64,000 bases of DNA, taken from positions 155,706 to 219,705 of the forward strand of contig CAMRHE010001104.1 of assembly GCA_947044405.1 (NCBI GenBank), in the 5' to 3' direction. Source of the stretch: Leptodactylus fallax (Eukaryota > Chordata > Amphibia > Anura > Leptodactylidae). The position numbers and the translations under genes are program-made. Shown here piece after piece: positions 38,001-50,448 of this stretch. The notes under the pieces are model-generated. The model searched no databases. It worked only from the letters and a program-made list of their open reading frames with translations, and was not told the DNA's origin. Each line of letters starts with the position of its first letter. Position 1 is the first letter of the stretch.

Positions 38001-38257
38001 ATGGGCCCCAAAGTTTACCCGTTCCTGCTGGGGCTTCTGCGCCCGGCGCTCCCCCTAATCCTGGGCCTGTCCATAGGCTGCAGCCTGAGCCTTCTACGTG
38101 TATCCTGGATTCAAGAAGAGGAGAACTCCTGTGGGGACAATCTGATCAGTATTCATGGACTTCAACCCGGCCAACAGGGTGCCCTGATCCATGACCTGAA
38201 ACCCCGAATCATTCCGTATAGTCGCAAGCCACATGCTCCGCATAAGAAGGTGCTCAG
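38001..38257 (+). CDS. CHPF2: CHPF2 first coding exon (residues 1-85 and part of 86)
   Basis: Chondroitin polymerising factor 2 is a Golgi type II membrane glycosyltransferase that works with chondroitin synthases to lengthen the GlcA-GalNAc chain of chondroitin sulphate and has been reported to have glucuronyltransferase activity. The exon begins one base upstream, after the acceptor TTCTTCCTTACAG (37999). The ATG has no earlier in-frame start in the exon. The protein opens with a short cytosolic tail and a membrane anchor at about residues 7-36 (LLRPALPLILGLSIGCSLSL), which matches CHPF2 better than CHPF. A stem region follows and the exon ends KPRIIPYSRKPHAPHKKVL. The donor is CTCAG then GTGGGT, phase 2; the split codon is Arg86. 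Confidence 0.95.
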
Positions 38258-38737
38258 GTGGGTCGGCTGCTGTGGGCGCCATTACTAGTATATTGATAGA
38301 TGAGACGGTCCCTTATGGTACCAATGAGATATCATCACACACAAGCCGCTGGATCTGCTGACTGTCCTAGTGAATGATATCACGTCCACACTTGGCCAAT
38401 GATCCTCCAGTGTCTACATGGGAAGAATAAGCCACTATATTACATGGATCACAGTCTATATATCGCTTGAGTTCTACTCATTCTATATATCTCAAATGCA
38501 ATGTCTCTGTATATATATCAAACATGGAATCTCAAGCACACTCACAGCGCCCCCTGCACTCCGGCGTCCTCCGGCCTTCTACATGATGTCTCTCCAATCA
38601 GCTCATAGTATCATGATAGGGGAATTGATCTCGTAGGAGGCCTTGACTGCCTTTAAGGGGCGCTCTTACATGTAGAATAAATCCTTTAGGAATAACATTC
38701 TTACCCCAGGGGCATGACCTACCATTCCTCCAAACCA
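38258..38737 (+). other. Unique start of CHPF2 intron 1
   Basis: Non-repetitive intronic sequence, AT-rich near 38460-38530. A 72-codon frame at 38418 has no recognisable features and is taken as chance. No transposon was recognised. Confidence 0.6.
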
Positions 38738-41700
38738 TATCACTGATATAGGTGTATGTGTATACTCCGGTACAGGTCCATTGTATACACAGCGGTGTCC
38801 TCCATTACTATCAGTGATATAGGTGTATGTGTATACTCCAGTACATGTCCATTGTATACACAGCGGTGTCCTCCATTACTATCAGTGATATAGGTGTATG
38901 TGTATATTCCAGGACATGTCCATTGCTCCATTACTATCACTGATATAGGTGTACGTGTATACTCCAGGACATGTCCATTGTATACACAGCGGTGTCCGCC
39001 ATTACTATCAGTGATATAGGTGTATGTGTATACTCCAGTACATGTATATTGTATACACAGCGGTGTCCTCCATTACTATCAGTGATATAGGTGTACGTGT
39101 ATACTCCAGTACATGTCCATTGTATACACAGCGGTGTCCGCCATTACTATCAGTGATATAGGTGTATGTGTATACTCCAGTACATGTATATTGTATACAC
39201 AGCGGTGTCCTCCATTACTATCAGTGATATAGGTGTACGTGTATACTCCGGTACATGTCCATTGTATACACAGCGGTGTCCTCCATTACTATCAGTGATA
39301 TAGGTGTACGTGTATACTCCAGGACATGTCCATTGTATACACAGCGGTGTCCTCCATTACTATCAGTGATATAGGTGTATGTGTATACTCCGGTACATGT
39401 CCATTGTATACACAGCGGTGTCCTCCATTACTATCAGTGATATAGGTGTACGTGTATACTCCAGTACATGTATATTGTATACACAGCGGTGTCCTCCATT
39501 ACTATCAGTGATATAGGTGTATGTGTATACTCCAGTACATGTATATTGTATACACAGCGGTGTCCTCCATTACTATCAGTGATATAGGTGTATGTGTATA
39601 CTCCAGTACATGTCCATTGTATACACAGCGGTGTCCTCCATTACTATCAGTGATATAGGTGTACGTGTATACTCCAGGACATGTCCATTGTATACACAGC
39701 GGTGTCCGCCATTACTATCAGTGATATAGGTGTACGTGTATACTCCAGTACATGTATATTGTATACACAGCGGTGTCCTCCATTACTATCAGTGATATAG
39801 GTGTACGTGTATACTCCGGTACATGTCCATTGTATACACAGCGGTGTCCTCCATTACTATCACTGATATAGGTGTATGTGTATACTCCGGTACATGTCCA
39901 TTGTATACACAGCGGTGTCCTCCATTACTATCACTGATATAGGTGTATGTGTATACTCCGGTACATGTCCATTGTATACACAGCGGTGTCCGCCATTACT
40001 ATCAGTGATATAGGTGTATGTGTATACTCCAGTACATGTATATTGTATACACAGCGGTGTCCTCCATTACTATCAGTGATATAGGTGTACGTGTATACTC
40101 CAGGACATGTCCATTGCTCCATTACTATCACTGATATAGGTGTACGTGTATACTCCAGGACATGTCCATTGTATACACAGCGGTGTCCGCCATTACTATC
40201 AGTGATATAGGTGTATGTGTATACTCCAGTACATGTATATTGTATACACAGCGGTGTCCTCCATTACTATCAGTGATATAGGTGTATGTGTATACTCCAG
40301 TACATGTCCATTGTATACACAGTGGTGTCCTCCATTACTATCAGTGATATAGGTGTATGTGTATACTCCAGTACATGTCCATTGTATACACAGCGGTGTC
40401 CTCCATTACTATCAGTGATATAGGTGTATGTGTATACTCCGGTACATGTCCATTGTATACACAGCGGTGTCCGCCATTACTATCAGTGATATAGGTGTAC
40501 GTGTATACTCCAGGACATGTATATTGTATACACAGCGGTGTCCTCCATTACTATCAGTGATATAGGTGTATGTGTATACTCCGGTACATGTCCATTGTAT
40601 ACACAGCGGTGTCCTCCATTACTATCAGTGATATAGGTGTATGTGTATACTCCAGTACATGTATATTGTATACACAGCGGTGTCCTCCATTACTATCAGT
40701 GATATAGGTGTACGTGTATACTCCGGTACATGTCCATTGTATACACAGCGGTGTCCGCCATTACTATCAGTGATATAGGTGTATGTGTATACTCCAGTAC
40801 ATGTCCATTGTATACACAGCGGTGTCCGCCATTACTATCAGTGATATAGGTGTACGTGTATACTCCAGTACATGTCCATTGTATACACAGCGGTGTCCGC
40901 CATTACTATCAGTGATATAGGTGTATGTGTATACTCCAGGACATGTCCATTGTATACACAGCGGTGTCCGCCATTACTATCACTGATATAGGTGTATATG
41001 TATACTCCAGGACATGTCCATTGTATACACAGCGGTGTCCGCCATTACTATCACTGATATAGGTGTATATGTATACTCCAGTACATGTCCATTGTTATAC
41101 ACAGCGGTGTCCGCCATTACTATCAGTGATATAGGTGTATGTGTATATTCCAGGACATGTCCATTGTATACACAGCGGTGTCCTCCATTACTATCACTGA
41201 TATACTGTAGGTGTATGTGTATACTCCAGTACATGTCCATTGTATACACAGCGGTGTCCTCCATTACTATCAGTGATATAGGTGTATGTGTATACTCCAG
41301 TACATGTATATTGTATACACAGCGGTGTCCTCCATTACTATCAGTGATATAGGTGTATGTGTATACTCCAGTACATGTCCATTGTATACACAGCGGTGTC
41401 CTCCATTACTATCACTGATATAGGTGTATGTGTATACTCCAGGCCATGTCCATTGTATACACAGCGGTGTCCGCCATTACTATCAGTGATATAGGTGTAT
41501 GTGTATATTCCAGGACATGTCCATTGCTCCATTACTATCACTGATATAGGTGTATGTGTATACTCCAGGCCATGTCCATTGTATACACAGCGGTGTCCGC
41601 CATTACTATCAGTGATATAGGTGTATGTGTATACTCCAGTACATGTCCATTGTATACACAGCGGTGTCCTCCATTACTATCACTGATATAGGTGTATATG

Positions 41701-43997
41701 TATACTCCAGGACATGTCCATTGTATACACAGCGGTGTCCTCCATTACTATCAGTGATATAGGTGTACGTGTATACTCCAGGACATGTCCATTGTATACA
41801 CAGCGGTGTCCTCCATTACTATCACTTATATAGGTGTACGTGTATACTCCGGTACATGTCCATTGTATACACAGCGGTGTCCGCCATTACTATCACTGAT
41901 ATAGGTGTATGTGTATACTCCAGTACATGTCCATTGTATACACAGCGGTGTCCTCCATTACTATCAGTGATATAGGTGTACGTGTATACTCCAGGACATG
42001 TCCATTGTATACACAGCGGTGTCCTCCATTACTATCACTTATATAGGTGTACGTGTATACTCCGGTACATGTCCATTGTATACACAGCGGTGTCCGCCAT
42101 TACTATCACTGATATAGGTGTACGTGTATACTCCAGGACATGTCCATTGTATACACAGCGGTGTCCTCCATTACTATCACTTATATAGGTGTACGTGTAT
42201 ACTCCGGTACATGTCCATTGTATACACAGCGGTGTCCGCCATTACTATCACTGATATAGGTGTATGTGTATACTCCAGTACATGTCCATTGTATACACAG
42301 CGGTGTCCTCCATTACTATCAGTGATATAGGTGTATGTGTATACTCCGGTACATGTCCATTGTATACACAGCGGTGTCCTCCATTACTATCACTGATATA
42401 GGTGTACGTGTATACTCCAGTACATGTATATTGTATACACAGCGGTGTCCTCCATTACTATCACTGATATAGGTGTATGTGTATACTCCAGTACATGTCC
42501 ATTGTATACACAGCGGTGTCCTCCATTACTATCAGTGATATAGGTGTATGTGTATACTCCGGTACATGTCCATTGTATACACAGCGGTGTCCTCCATTAC
42601 TATCACTGATATAGGTGTATATGTATACTCCAGGCCATGTCCATTGTATACACAGCGGTATCCGCCATTACTATCACTGATATAGGTGTATGTGTATACT
42701 CCAGTACATGTCCATTGTATACACAGCGGTGTCCGCCATTACTATCACTGATATAGGTGTATGTGTATACTCCAGTACATGTCCATTGTATACACAGCGG
42801 TGTCCTCCATTACTATCACTGATATAGGTGTATATGTATACTCCAGTACATGTCCATTGTATACACAGCGGTGTCCTCCATTACTATCAGTGATATAGTT
42901 GTATGTGTATACTCCAGTACATGTCCATTGTATACACAGCGGTGTCCTCCATTACTATCAGTGATATAGGTGTATGTGTATACTCCAGTACATGTCCATT
43001 GTATACACAGCGGTGTCCTCCATTACTATCAGTGATATAGGTGTATGTGTATACTCCAGGCCATGTCCATTGTATACACAGCGGTGTCCGCCATTACTAT
43101 CACTGATATAGGTGTATGTGTATACTCCAGTACATGTCCATTGTATACACAGCGGTGTCCTCCATTACTATCACTGATATAGGTGTATGTGTATACTCCA
43201 GGCCATGTCCATTGTATACACAGCGGTGTCCTCCATTACTATCACTGATATAGGTGTACGTGTATACTCCGGTACATGTCCATTGTATACACAGCGGTGT
43301 CCGCCATTACTATCACTGATATAGGTGTACGTGTATACTCCAGGCCATGTCCATTGTATACACAGCGGTGTCCTCCATTACTGTCAGTGATATAGGTGTA
43401 TGTGTATACTCCAGTACATGTCCATTGTATACACAGTGGTGTCCTCCATTACTATCAGTGATATAGGTGTATGTGTATACTCCAGTACATGTATATTGTA
43501 TACACAGCGGTGTCCGCCATTACTATCACTGATATAGGTGTACGTGTATACTCCAGGACATGTCCATTGTATACACAGCGGTGTCCTCCATTACTATCAC
43601 TGATATAGGTGTATGTGTATACTCCAGTACATGTCCATTGTATACACAGCGGTGTCCGCCATTACTATCAGTGATATAGGTGTACGTGTATACTCCAGTA
43701 CATGTCCATTGTATACACAGCGGTGTCCTCCATTACTATCAGTGATATAGGTGTACGTGTATACTCCAGTACATGTCCATTGTATACACAGCGGTGTCCT
43801 CCATTACTATCACTGATATAGGTGTACGTGTATACTCCGGTACATGTCCATTGTATACACAGCGGTGTCCTCCATTACTATCAGTGATATAGGTGTATGT
43901 GTATACTCCAGGCCATGTCCATTGTATACACAGTGGTGTCCTCCATTACTATCACTGATATAGGTGTATGTGTATACTCCAGTACATGTCCATTGTA
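38738..43997. repeat. 71-bp minisatellite in CHPF2 intron 1
   Basis: About 74 copies of a 71-bp unit with segments GGTGTATGTGTATACTCCAG, TACATGTCCATTGTATACAC, AGCGGTGTCCTCCATTACTA and TCAGTGATATA. Each unit holds the 9-bp inverted repeat TGTGTATAC...GTATACACA with a 17-nt loop, and the small palindrome TATCAGTGATA. Variants: CGTGTATAC, TCCGGTAC, AGGACATG, GTATATTG, TATCACTGA. Three units (near 38920, 40110 and 41525) lack the TATACACAGCGGTGTC segment. Confidence 0.97.
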
Positions 43998-44096
43998 CAG
44001 TTTGCTTCGGCTCCGCCCTCTTGTACATGTAGGACTTGTGTGGCAGTTTGAGCCTTTATTCTGTTATTGATGTTCCTTCCTGTGATTTCCGCACAG
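43998..44096 (+). other. Unique end of intron 1 with acceptor
   Basis: Non-repetitive 3' end of intron 1, ending in TTCCTGTGATTTCCGCACAG. The pyrimidine content upstream and the phase of the next exon both support this acceptor. Confidence 0.7.
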
Positions 44097-44661
44097 GACC
44101 CGCTACATCCAGTCAGAGCTTGGTTTCAGAGAGCGCCTCTCGGTGGTAGTCTTGTCTTCCCGCTCCACGCTGAACTCCCTGGCTGTGTCTGTGAATCGGA
44201 CTCTTTCACCTCATGTAAGCCGCTTAATGTTTTTCACAGGGGCCCGGGGCTCTAAGATGCCCCCCGGAATGGAGGTGGTGTCTCATGGGGATGAGCGGCC
44301 TGTTTGGGTTATGTACCACACCCTGCGCTACATTCAGAAGCATCTTCTACCCACCTACGACTGGTTTTATATCTCCCAGGATGACGCCTTCACCAATAGC
44401 TTCCACCTGCAAGAATTTGTCAGTCACCTGAGCCCCGGGCCCGCCATGTACATTGGTCGGCCCATGGAGTTTATAGGAGGCCAGGAGGACTGGAGATATT
44501 GTCATGGGGGCTCTGGATACCTTCTTTCTAGGGCCCTACTCCTCAGCTTGGGGCCACATTTGGATTTCTGTCGCTCTGATATTTTGAGTTCTAAGGCAGA
44601 TGAATGGTTGGGGCGCTGCCTGCAGGACACTCTGGGAATTGCGTGTATGGCAGAGTTTCAG
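44097..44661 (+). CDS. CHPF2: CHPF2 second coding exon (residues 86-274)
   Basis: 565 nt. The first base completes Arg86 and the last codon is Gln274, phase 0. It opens RTRYIQSELGFRERLSVVVL, then an N-glycosylation sequon NRT at residues 119-121 and VVSHGDERP at 146-154, characteristic of CHPF2. This is the N-terminal beta-1,3-glucuronyltransferase-like domain: YDWFYISQDDAF puts the DxD-type acidic pair at 181-182, followed by IGRPMEFIGG, YCHGGSGYLLSR (220-231) and ADEWLGRC (253-260). These blocks and their spacing match the CHSY/CHPF family. No stop or frameshift occurs, and the exon is cleanly bounded by CACAG and CAG-GTAATT. The only tentative point is functional, since catalytic activity of CHPF-type proteins is debated. 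Confidence 0.97.
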
Positions 44662-44750
44662 GTAATTAATGTTTAGAAAAAAGTATAAGACTGATTGTAA
44701 TGTACATGCGCTACGATGTCTGTGAACCCCTACAGTCCATAGCTCTCTGT
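44662..44750 (+). other. Unique start of intron 2
   Basis: Short non-repetitive donor side of intron 2 (GTAATTAATG) before the 35-bp array. Confidence 0.6.
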
Positions 44751-47700
44751 CTGTAGTCCTAGGCCACCACCTCCCAGACAGCAGTCTGTAGTCCTAGGCC
44801 ACCACCTCCTAGACAGCAGTCTGTAGTCCTAGGCCGCCACCTCCTAGACAACAGTCTGTAGTCCTAGGCCGCCACCTCCCAGAGAGCAGTCTGTAGTCCT
44901 AGGCCGCCACCTCCCAGACAGCAGTCTGTAGTCCTAGGCCACCACCTCCCAGACAGCAGTCTGTAGTCCTAGGCCGCCACCTCCCAGACAGCAGTCTGTA
45001 GTCCTAGGCCACCACCTCCTAGACAGCAGTCTGTAGTCCTAGGCCGCCACCTCCTAGACAACAGTCTGTAGTCCTAGGCCGCCACCTCCCAGAGAGCAGT
45101 CTGTAGTCCTAGGCCGCCACCTCCCAGACAGCAGTCTGTAGTCCTAGGCCGCCACCTCCCAGACAGCAGTCTGTAGTCCTAGGCCGCCACCTCCCAGACA
45201 GCAGTCTGTAGTCCTAGGCCGCCACCTCCCAGACAGCAGTCTGTATTCCTAGGCCGCCACCTCCCAGACAGCAGTCTGTAGTCCTAGGCCGCCACCTCCC
45301 AGACAGCAGTCTGTAGTCCTAGGCCGCCACCTCCCAGACAGCAGTCTGTAGTCCTAGGCCACCACCTCCCAGACAGCAGTCTGTAGTCCTAGGCCACCAC
45401 CTCCCAGACAGCATTCTGTAGTCCTAGGCCACCACCTCCCAGACAGCAGTCTGTAGTCCTAGGCCACCACCTCCTAGGCCACCACCTCCCAGACAGCAGT
45501 CTGTAGTCCTAGGCCGCCACCTCCCAGACAGCAGTCTGTAGTCCTAGGCCGCCACCTCCCAGACAGCAGTCTGTAGTCCTAGGCCACCACCTCCCAGACA
45601 GCAGTCTGTAGTCCTAGGCCGCCACCTCCCAGAGAGCAGTCTGTAGTCCTAGGCCGCCACCTCCCAGACAGCAGTCTGTAGTCCTAGGCCGCCACCTCCC
45701 AGACAGCAGTCTGTAGTCCTAGGCCGCCACCTCCCAGACAGCAGTCTGTAGTCCTAGGCCACCACCTCCCAGAGAGCAGTCTGTAGTCCTAGGCCGCCAC
45801 CTCCCAGACAGCAGTCTGTAGTCCTAGGCCGCCACCTCCCAGACAGCAGTCTGTAGTCCTAGGCCGCCACCTCCCAGACAGCAGTCTGTAGTCCTAGGCC
45901 GCCACCTCCCAGACAGCAGTCTGTATTCCTAGGCCGCCACCTCCCAGACAGCAGTCTGTAGTCCTAGGCCGCCACCTCCCAGACAGCAGTCTGTAGTCCT
46001 AGGCCGCCACCTCCCAGACAGCAGTCTGTAGTCCTAGGCCACCACCTCCCAGACAGCAGTCTGTAGTCCTAGGCCACCACCTCCCAGACAGCATTCTGTA
46101 GTCCTAGGCCACCACCTCCCAGACAGCAGTCTGTAGTCCTAGGCCACCACCTCCTAGGCCACCACCTCCCAGACAGCAGTCTGTAGTCCTAGGCCGCCAC
46201 CTCCCAGACAGCAGTCTGTAGTCCTAGGCCGCCACCTCCCAGACAGCAGTCTGTAGTCCTAGGCCACCACCTCCCAGACAGCAGTCTGTAGTCCTAGGCC
46301 GCCACCTCCCAGACAGCAGTCTGTAGTCCTAGGCCGCCACCTCCCAGACAGCAGTCTGTAGTCCTAGGCCACCACCTCCCAGACAGCAGTCTGTAGTCCT
46401 AGGCCACCACCTCCCAGACAGCAGTCTGTAGTGCTAGGCCACCACCTCCCAGACAGCAGTCTGTAGTCCTAGGCCACCACCTCCTAGATCACCACCTCCC
46501 AGACAGCAGTCTGTAGTCCTAGGCCACCACCTCCTAGACAGCAGTCTGTAGTCCTAGGCCGCCACCTCCCAGAGAGCAGTCTGTAGTCCTAGGCCGCCAC
46601 CTCCCAGACAGCAGTCTGTAGTCCTAGGCCGCCACCTCCCAGACAGCAGTCTGTAGTCCTAGGCCGCCACCTCCCAGACAGCAGTCTGTAGTCCTAGGCC
46701 ACCACCTCCCAGAGAGCAGTCTGTAGTCCTAGGCCGCCACCTCCCAGACAGCAGTCTGTAGTCCTAGGCCGCCACCTCCCAGACAGCAGTCTGTAGTCCT
46801 AGGCCGCCTCCTCCCAGACAGCAGTCTGTAGTCCTAGGCCGCCACCTCCCAGACAGCAGTCTGTAGTCCTAGGCCACCACCTCCCAGACAGCAGTCTGTA
46901 GTCCTAGGCCGCCACCTCCCAGACAGCAGTCTGTAGTCCTAGGCCACCACCTCCCAGACAGCAGTCTGTAGTCCTAGGCCACCACCTCCCAGACAGCAGT
47001 CTGTAGTCCTAGGCCACCACCTCCCAGACAGCAGTCTGTAGTCCTAGGCCACCACCTCCCAGACAGCAGTCTGTAGTCCTAGGCCACCACCTCCCAGACA
47101 GCAGTCTGTAGTCCTAGGCCGCCACCTCCCAGACAGCAGTCTGTAGTCCTAGGCCGCCACCTCCCAGACAGCAGTCTGTAGTCCTAGGCCGCCACCTCCC
47201 AGACAGCAGTCTGTAGTCCTAGGCCACCACCTCCCAGACAGCAGTCTGTAGTCCTAGGCCACCACCTCCCAGACAGCAGTCTGTAGTCCTCGGCCACCAC
47301 CTCCTAGACCACCACCTCCCAGACAGCAGTCTGTAGTCCTAGGCCTCCACCTCCCAGACAGCAGTCTGTAGTCCTAGGCCACCACCTCCTAGACCACCAC
47401 CTCCCAGACAGCAGTCTGTAGTCCTCGGCCACCACCTCCCAGACAGCAGTCTGTAGTCCTCGGCCACCACCTCCCAGACAGCAGTCTGTAGTCCTCGGCC
47501 ACCACCTCCTAGGCCACCACCTCCCAGACAGCAGTCTGTAGTCCTCGGCCACCACCTCCCAGACAGCAGTCTGTAGTCCTAGGCCACCACCTCCCAGACA
47601 GCAGTCTGTAGTCCTAGGCCGCCACCTCTCAGACCACCACCTCCCAGACAGCAGTCTGTAGTCCTAGGCCACTACCTCCCAGACAGCAGTCTGTAGTCCT

Positions 47701-49496
47701 CGGCCGCCACCTCCCAGACAGCAGTCTGTAGTCCTAGGCCACCACCTCCCAGACAGCAGTCTGTAGTCCTAGACCGCCACCTCCCAGACAGCAGTCTGTA
47801 GTCCTAGGCCGCCACCTCCCATACAGAAGTCTGTAGTCCTAGGCCGCCACCTCCCAGATAGCAGTCTGTAGTCCTAGGCCGCCACCTCCCAGACAGCAGT
47901 CTGTAGTCCTAGGCCGCCACCTCCCAGACAGCAGTCTGTAGTCCTAGGCCGCCACCTCCCAGACAGCAGTCTGTAGTCCTAGGCCGCCACCTCCCAGACA
48001 GCAGTCTGTAGTCCTAGGCCGCCACCTCCCAGACAGCAGTCTGTAGTCCTAGGCCGCCACCTCCCAGACAGCAGTCTGTAGTCCTAGGCCGCCACCTCCC
48101 AGAGAGCAGTCTGTAGTCCTAGGCCACCACCTCCCAGACAGCAGTCTGTAGTCCTAGGCCGCCACCTCCCAGACAGCAGTCTGTAGTCCTAGGCCGCCAC
48201 CTCCCAGACAGCAGTCTGTAGTCCTAGGCCGCCACCTCCCAGACAGCAGTCTGTAGTCCTAGGCCGCCACCTCCCAGACAGCAGTCTGTAGTCCTAGGCC
48301 GCCACCTCCCAGACAGCAGTCTGTAGTCCTAGGCCGCCACCTCCCAGACAGCAGTCTGTAGTCCTAGGCCGCCACCTCCCAGACAGCAGTCTGTAGTCCT
48401 AGGCCGCCACCTCCCAGAGAGCAGTCTGTAGTCCTAGGCCGCCACCTCCCAGACAGCAGTCTGTAGTCCTAGGCCGCCACCTCCCAGACAGCAGTCTGTA
48501 GTCCTAGGCCGCCACCTCCCAGACAGCAGTCTGTAGTCCTAGGCCGCCACCTCCCAGACAGCAGTCTGTAGTCCTAGGCCGCCACCTCCCAGAGAGCAGT
48601 CTGTAGTCCTAGGCCGCCACCTCCCAGACAGCAGTCTGTAGTCCTAGGCCGCCACCTCCCAGAGAGCAGTCTGTAGTCCTAGGCCGCCACCTCCCAGACA
48701 GCAGTCTGTAGTCCTAGGCCACCACCTCCCAGAGAGCAGTCTGTAGTCCTAGGCCGCCACCTCCCAGACAGCAGTCTGTAGTCCTAGGCCGCCACCTCCC
48801 AGACAGCAGTCTGTAGTCCTAGGCCGCCACCTCCCAGACAGCAGTCTGTAGTCCTAGGCCGCCACCTCCCAGACAGCAGTCTGTAGTCCTAGGCCACCAC
48901 CTCCCAGACAGCAGTCTGTAGTCCTAGGCCGCCACCTCCCAGACAGCAGTCTGTAGTCCTAGGCCGCCACCTCCCAGACAGCAGTCTGTAGTCCTAGGCC
49001 GCCACCTCCCAGACAGCAGTCTGTAGTCCTAGGCCGCCACCTCCCAGAGAGCAGTCTGTAGTCCTAGGCCGCCACCTCCCAGACAGCAGTCTGTAGTCCT
49101 AGGCCGCCACCTCCCAGACAGCAGTCTGTAGTCCTAGGCCGCCACCTCCCAGACAGCAGTCTGTAGTCCTAGGCCGCCACCTCCCAGACAGCAGTCTGTA
49201 GTCCTAGGCCGCCACCTCCCAGACAGCAGTCTGTAGTCCTAGGCCGCCACCTCCCAGACAGCAGTCTGTAGTCCTAGGCCACCACCTCCCAGACAGCAGT
49301 CTGTAGTCCTAGGCCACCACCTCCCAGACAGCAGTCTGTAGTCCTAGGCCACCACCTCCCAGACAGCAGTCTGTAGTCCTAGGCCGCCACCTCCCAGACA
49401 GCAGTCTGTAGTCCTAGGCCACCACCTCCCAGACAGCAGTCTGTAGTCCTAGGCCGCCACCTCCCAGACAGCAGTCTGTAGTCCTCGGCCACCACC
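44751..49496. repeat. 35-bp minisatellite in CHPF2 intron 2
   Basis: About 135 copies of CTGTAGTCCTAGGCCGCCAC plus CTCCCAGACAGCAGT. Every junction forms the hairpin CAGAC-AGCA-GTCTG, and each unit has CCTAGG. Variants are GCCACC/ACCACC, AGAGAG and TCGGCC. A block with three rare markers (CTGTATTCC, GCATTCTG, CTCCTAGGCCACCAC) at 45241-45490 recurs exactly 680 bp later, so a multi-unit segment was duplicated. An 83-codon Trp-rich frame at 47304-47555 is a by-product. Confidence 0.97.
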
Positions 49497-49541
49497 CAGA
49501 CTCCCCTCTGTCTTTGACCATTCTCACTTCTGCTGGTCTAG

Positions 49542-49724
49542 GGTCTGCGGTTTGCTTCTTATGACCTTCCCAGAAATGCAGATGTGGAGACCATAGATGA
49601 GGCCCTACTGGGTTCTGTCCTCTCGGTTCATCCGGTAAAGGACGCCATGGTCATGTACAAGCTTCAGCGGAAAGTCAGCCAAATAAGACTGCAGCGGACC
49701 TATGCCCGGATCCAGAGGCTTCAG
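49542..49724 (+). CDS. CHPF2: CHPF2 third coding exon (residues 275-335)
   Basis: 183 nt, 61 codons, phase 0 on both sides. The acceptor is CTTCTGCTGGTCTAG (49541) and the donor CTTCAG then GTAACA. It reads GLRFASYDLPRNADVETIDE, then VLSVHPVKDAMVMYKLQRKV and ends YARIQRLQ. This continues the glycosyltransferase domain and reaches the HPV...MYKL block conserved between CHPF and CHPF2. The three exons give 335 residues; vertebrate CHPF2 is about 770, so the C-terminal GalNAc-transferase-like half must lie past the window, beyond an intron of over 14 kb. The frame stays open after the donor to 49892, but that part has no family similarity. Confidence 0.95.
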
Positions 49725-49945
49725 GTAACAAGGGGCGCTGCTTCTCACTACTCATCTCTTCTGTTTCCTTCTACATCATTCCTCTTCTTCTGGGGTGAGC
49801 TGGACCCTGGGCGCGGAGTCTCCGGAATTCATCAGGATGGTTTCATGAAATTTATTAGAATTTTGGTGTTTTATGCTTATTCACTGTGTTAATCCTGACC
49901 ACTAAGCCCAATAACAGTGTGACCCCTCCTGTTCTGGTTAACTTA
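49725..49945 (+). other. Unique start of intron 3
   Basis: Non-repetitive donor side of intron 3. It contains no recognised gene or element. Confidence 0.6.
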
Positions 49946-50154
49946 TTAAAGGTTTTTATGACCTTCCTTTAGGATAAATACCTGATCGGGGGTGGGGATG
50001 ACAGCCATGCCATGGATCGATCAGTGGTACGGAGCAGCTTCCAGCTCCCAGTGATGCAGCTCCATATGGCTGGCTGCTCCAGAGTCCAATCAGGTATTTA
50101 TGGTCTAGCCTAAGGATAGGCCATACAAATCTTAACCCCAGACAACCCCTTTAA
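49946..50154. mobile_element. T2/Kolobok-type MITE with TTAA target duplication
   Basis: A 209-bp element beginning TTAAAGG and ending CCTTTAA, so TTAA flanks both ends. The arms are imperfect inverted repeats: left ATAAATACCTGATCGG against right ATAAATACCTGATTGG (read on minus), and TATGACCTTCCTTTAGG against TATGGCCTATCCTTAGG. TTAA duplications with AGG-type ends are typical of T2/Kolobok MITEs, described in Xenopus. There is no coding capacity, so it would need a transposase in trans. piggyBac also uses TTAA but has different termini. Confidence 0.7.
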
Positions 50155-50448
50155 TATTGCAGACACATTACATCTCTGCACAGGTCACAGGGCATGCCCA
50201 CAACAGGGGCCCTGTAGAGGTGTGTATTTGTTGGTCACCGCTCATCTCCTTCTCCATCACAAAACATGCCAAGAGATCTAGAGGTCCGACAACGTCTCAA
50301 GATCAAGACTTCAGGTATCTGTGATGTGGCTGCTGTAAAGCATATTACTAAATGCTGCTAAGAGAAGCTCAGGCAGGAGGAGCCGCCCCAAATCCATGGA
50401 CAGGAAGGAGCCCAAAAAATCTGTTATCAAATAGGATTAGGAAAAATC
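50155..50448. other. Unique intron sequence, nothing recognised
   Basis: About 300 bp between the MITE and the TG-rich array. Short frames are present but match nothing recognised; an old, eroded transposon remnant is possible. Confidence 0.5.

Noticed and set aside
38738..43997. A CRISPR-like array (regular repeats)
   Set aside because: Units abut with no unique spacers, and the setting is an intron of a vertebrate gene.
44067..44255. Alternative frame of 62 codons over CHPF2 exon 2
   Set aside because: Shadow of the real exon in another frame.
38001..49724. Assignment to CHPF instead of CHPF2
   Set aside because: The anchor ALPLILGLSIGCSLSLL and VVSHGDERP resemble CHPF2; CHPF differs at both places.
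49725..49892. Extension of CHPF2 exon 3 to a stop at 49892
   Set aside because: The frame stays open past the donor, but similarity to the family stops at RIQRLQ and the GTAACA donor is in the right phase; retained intron remains a minor possibility.
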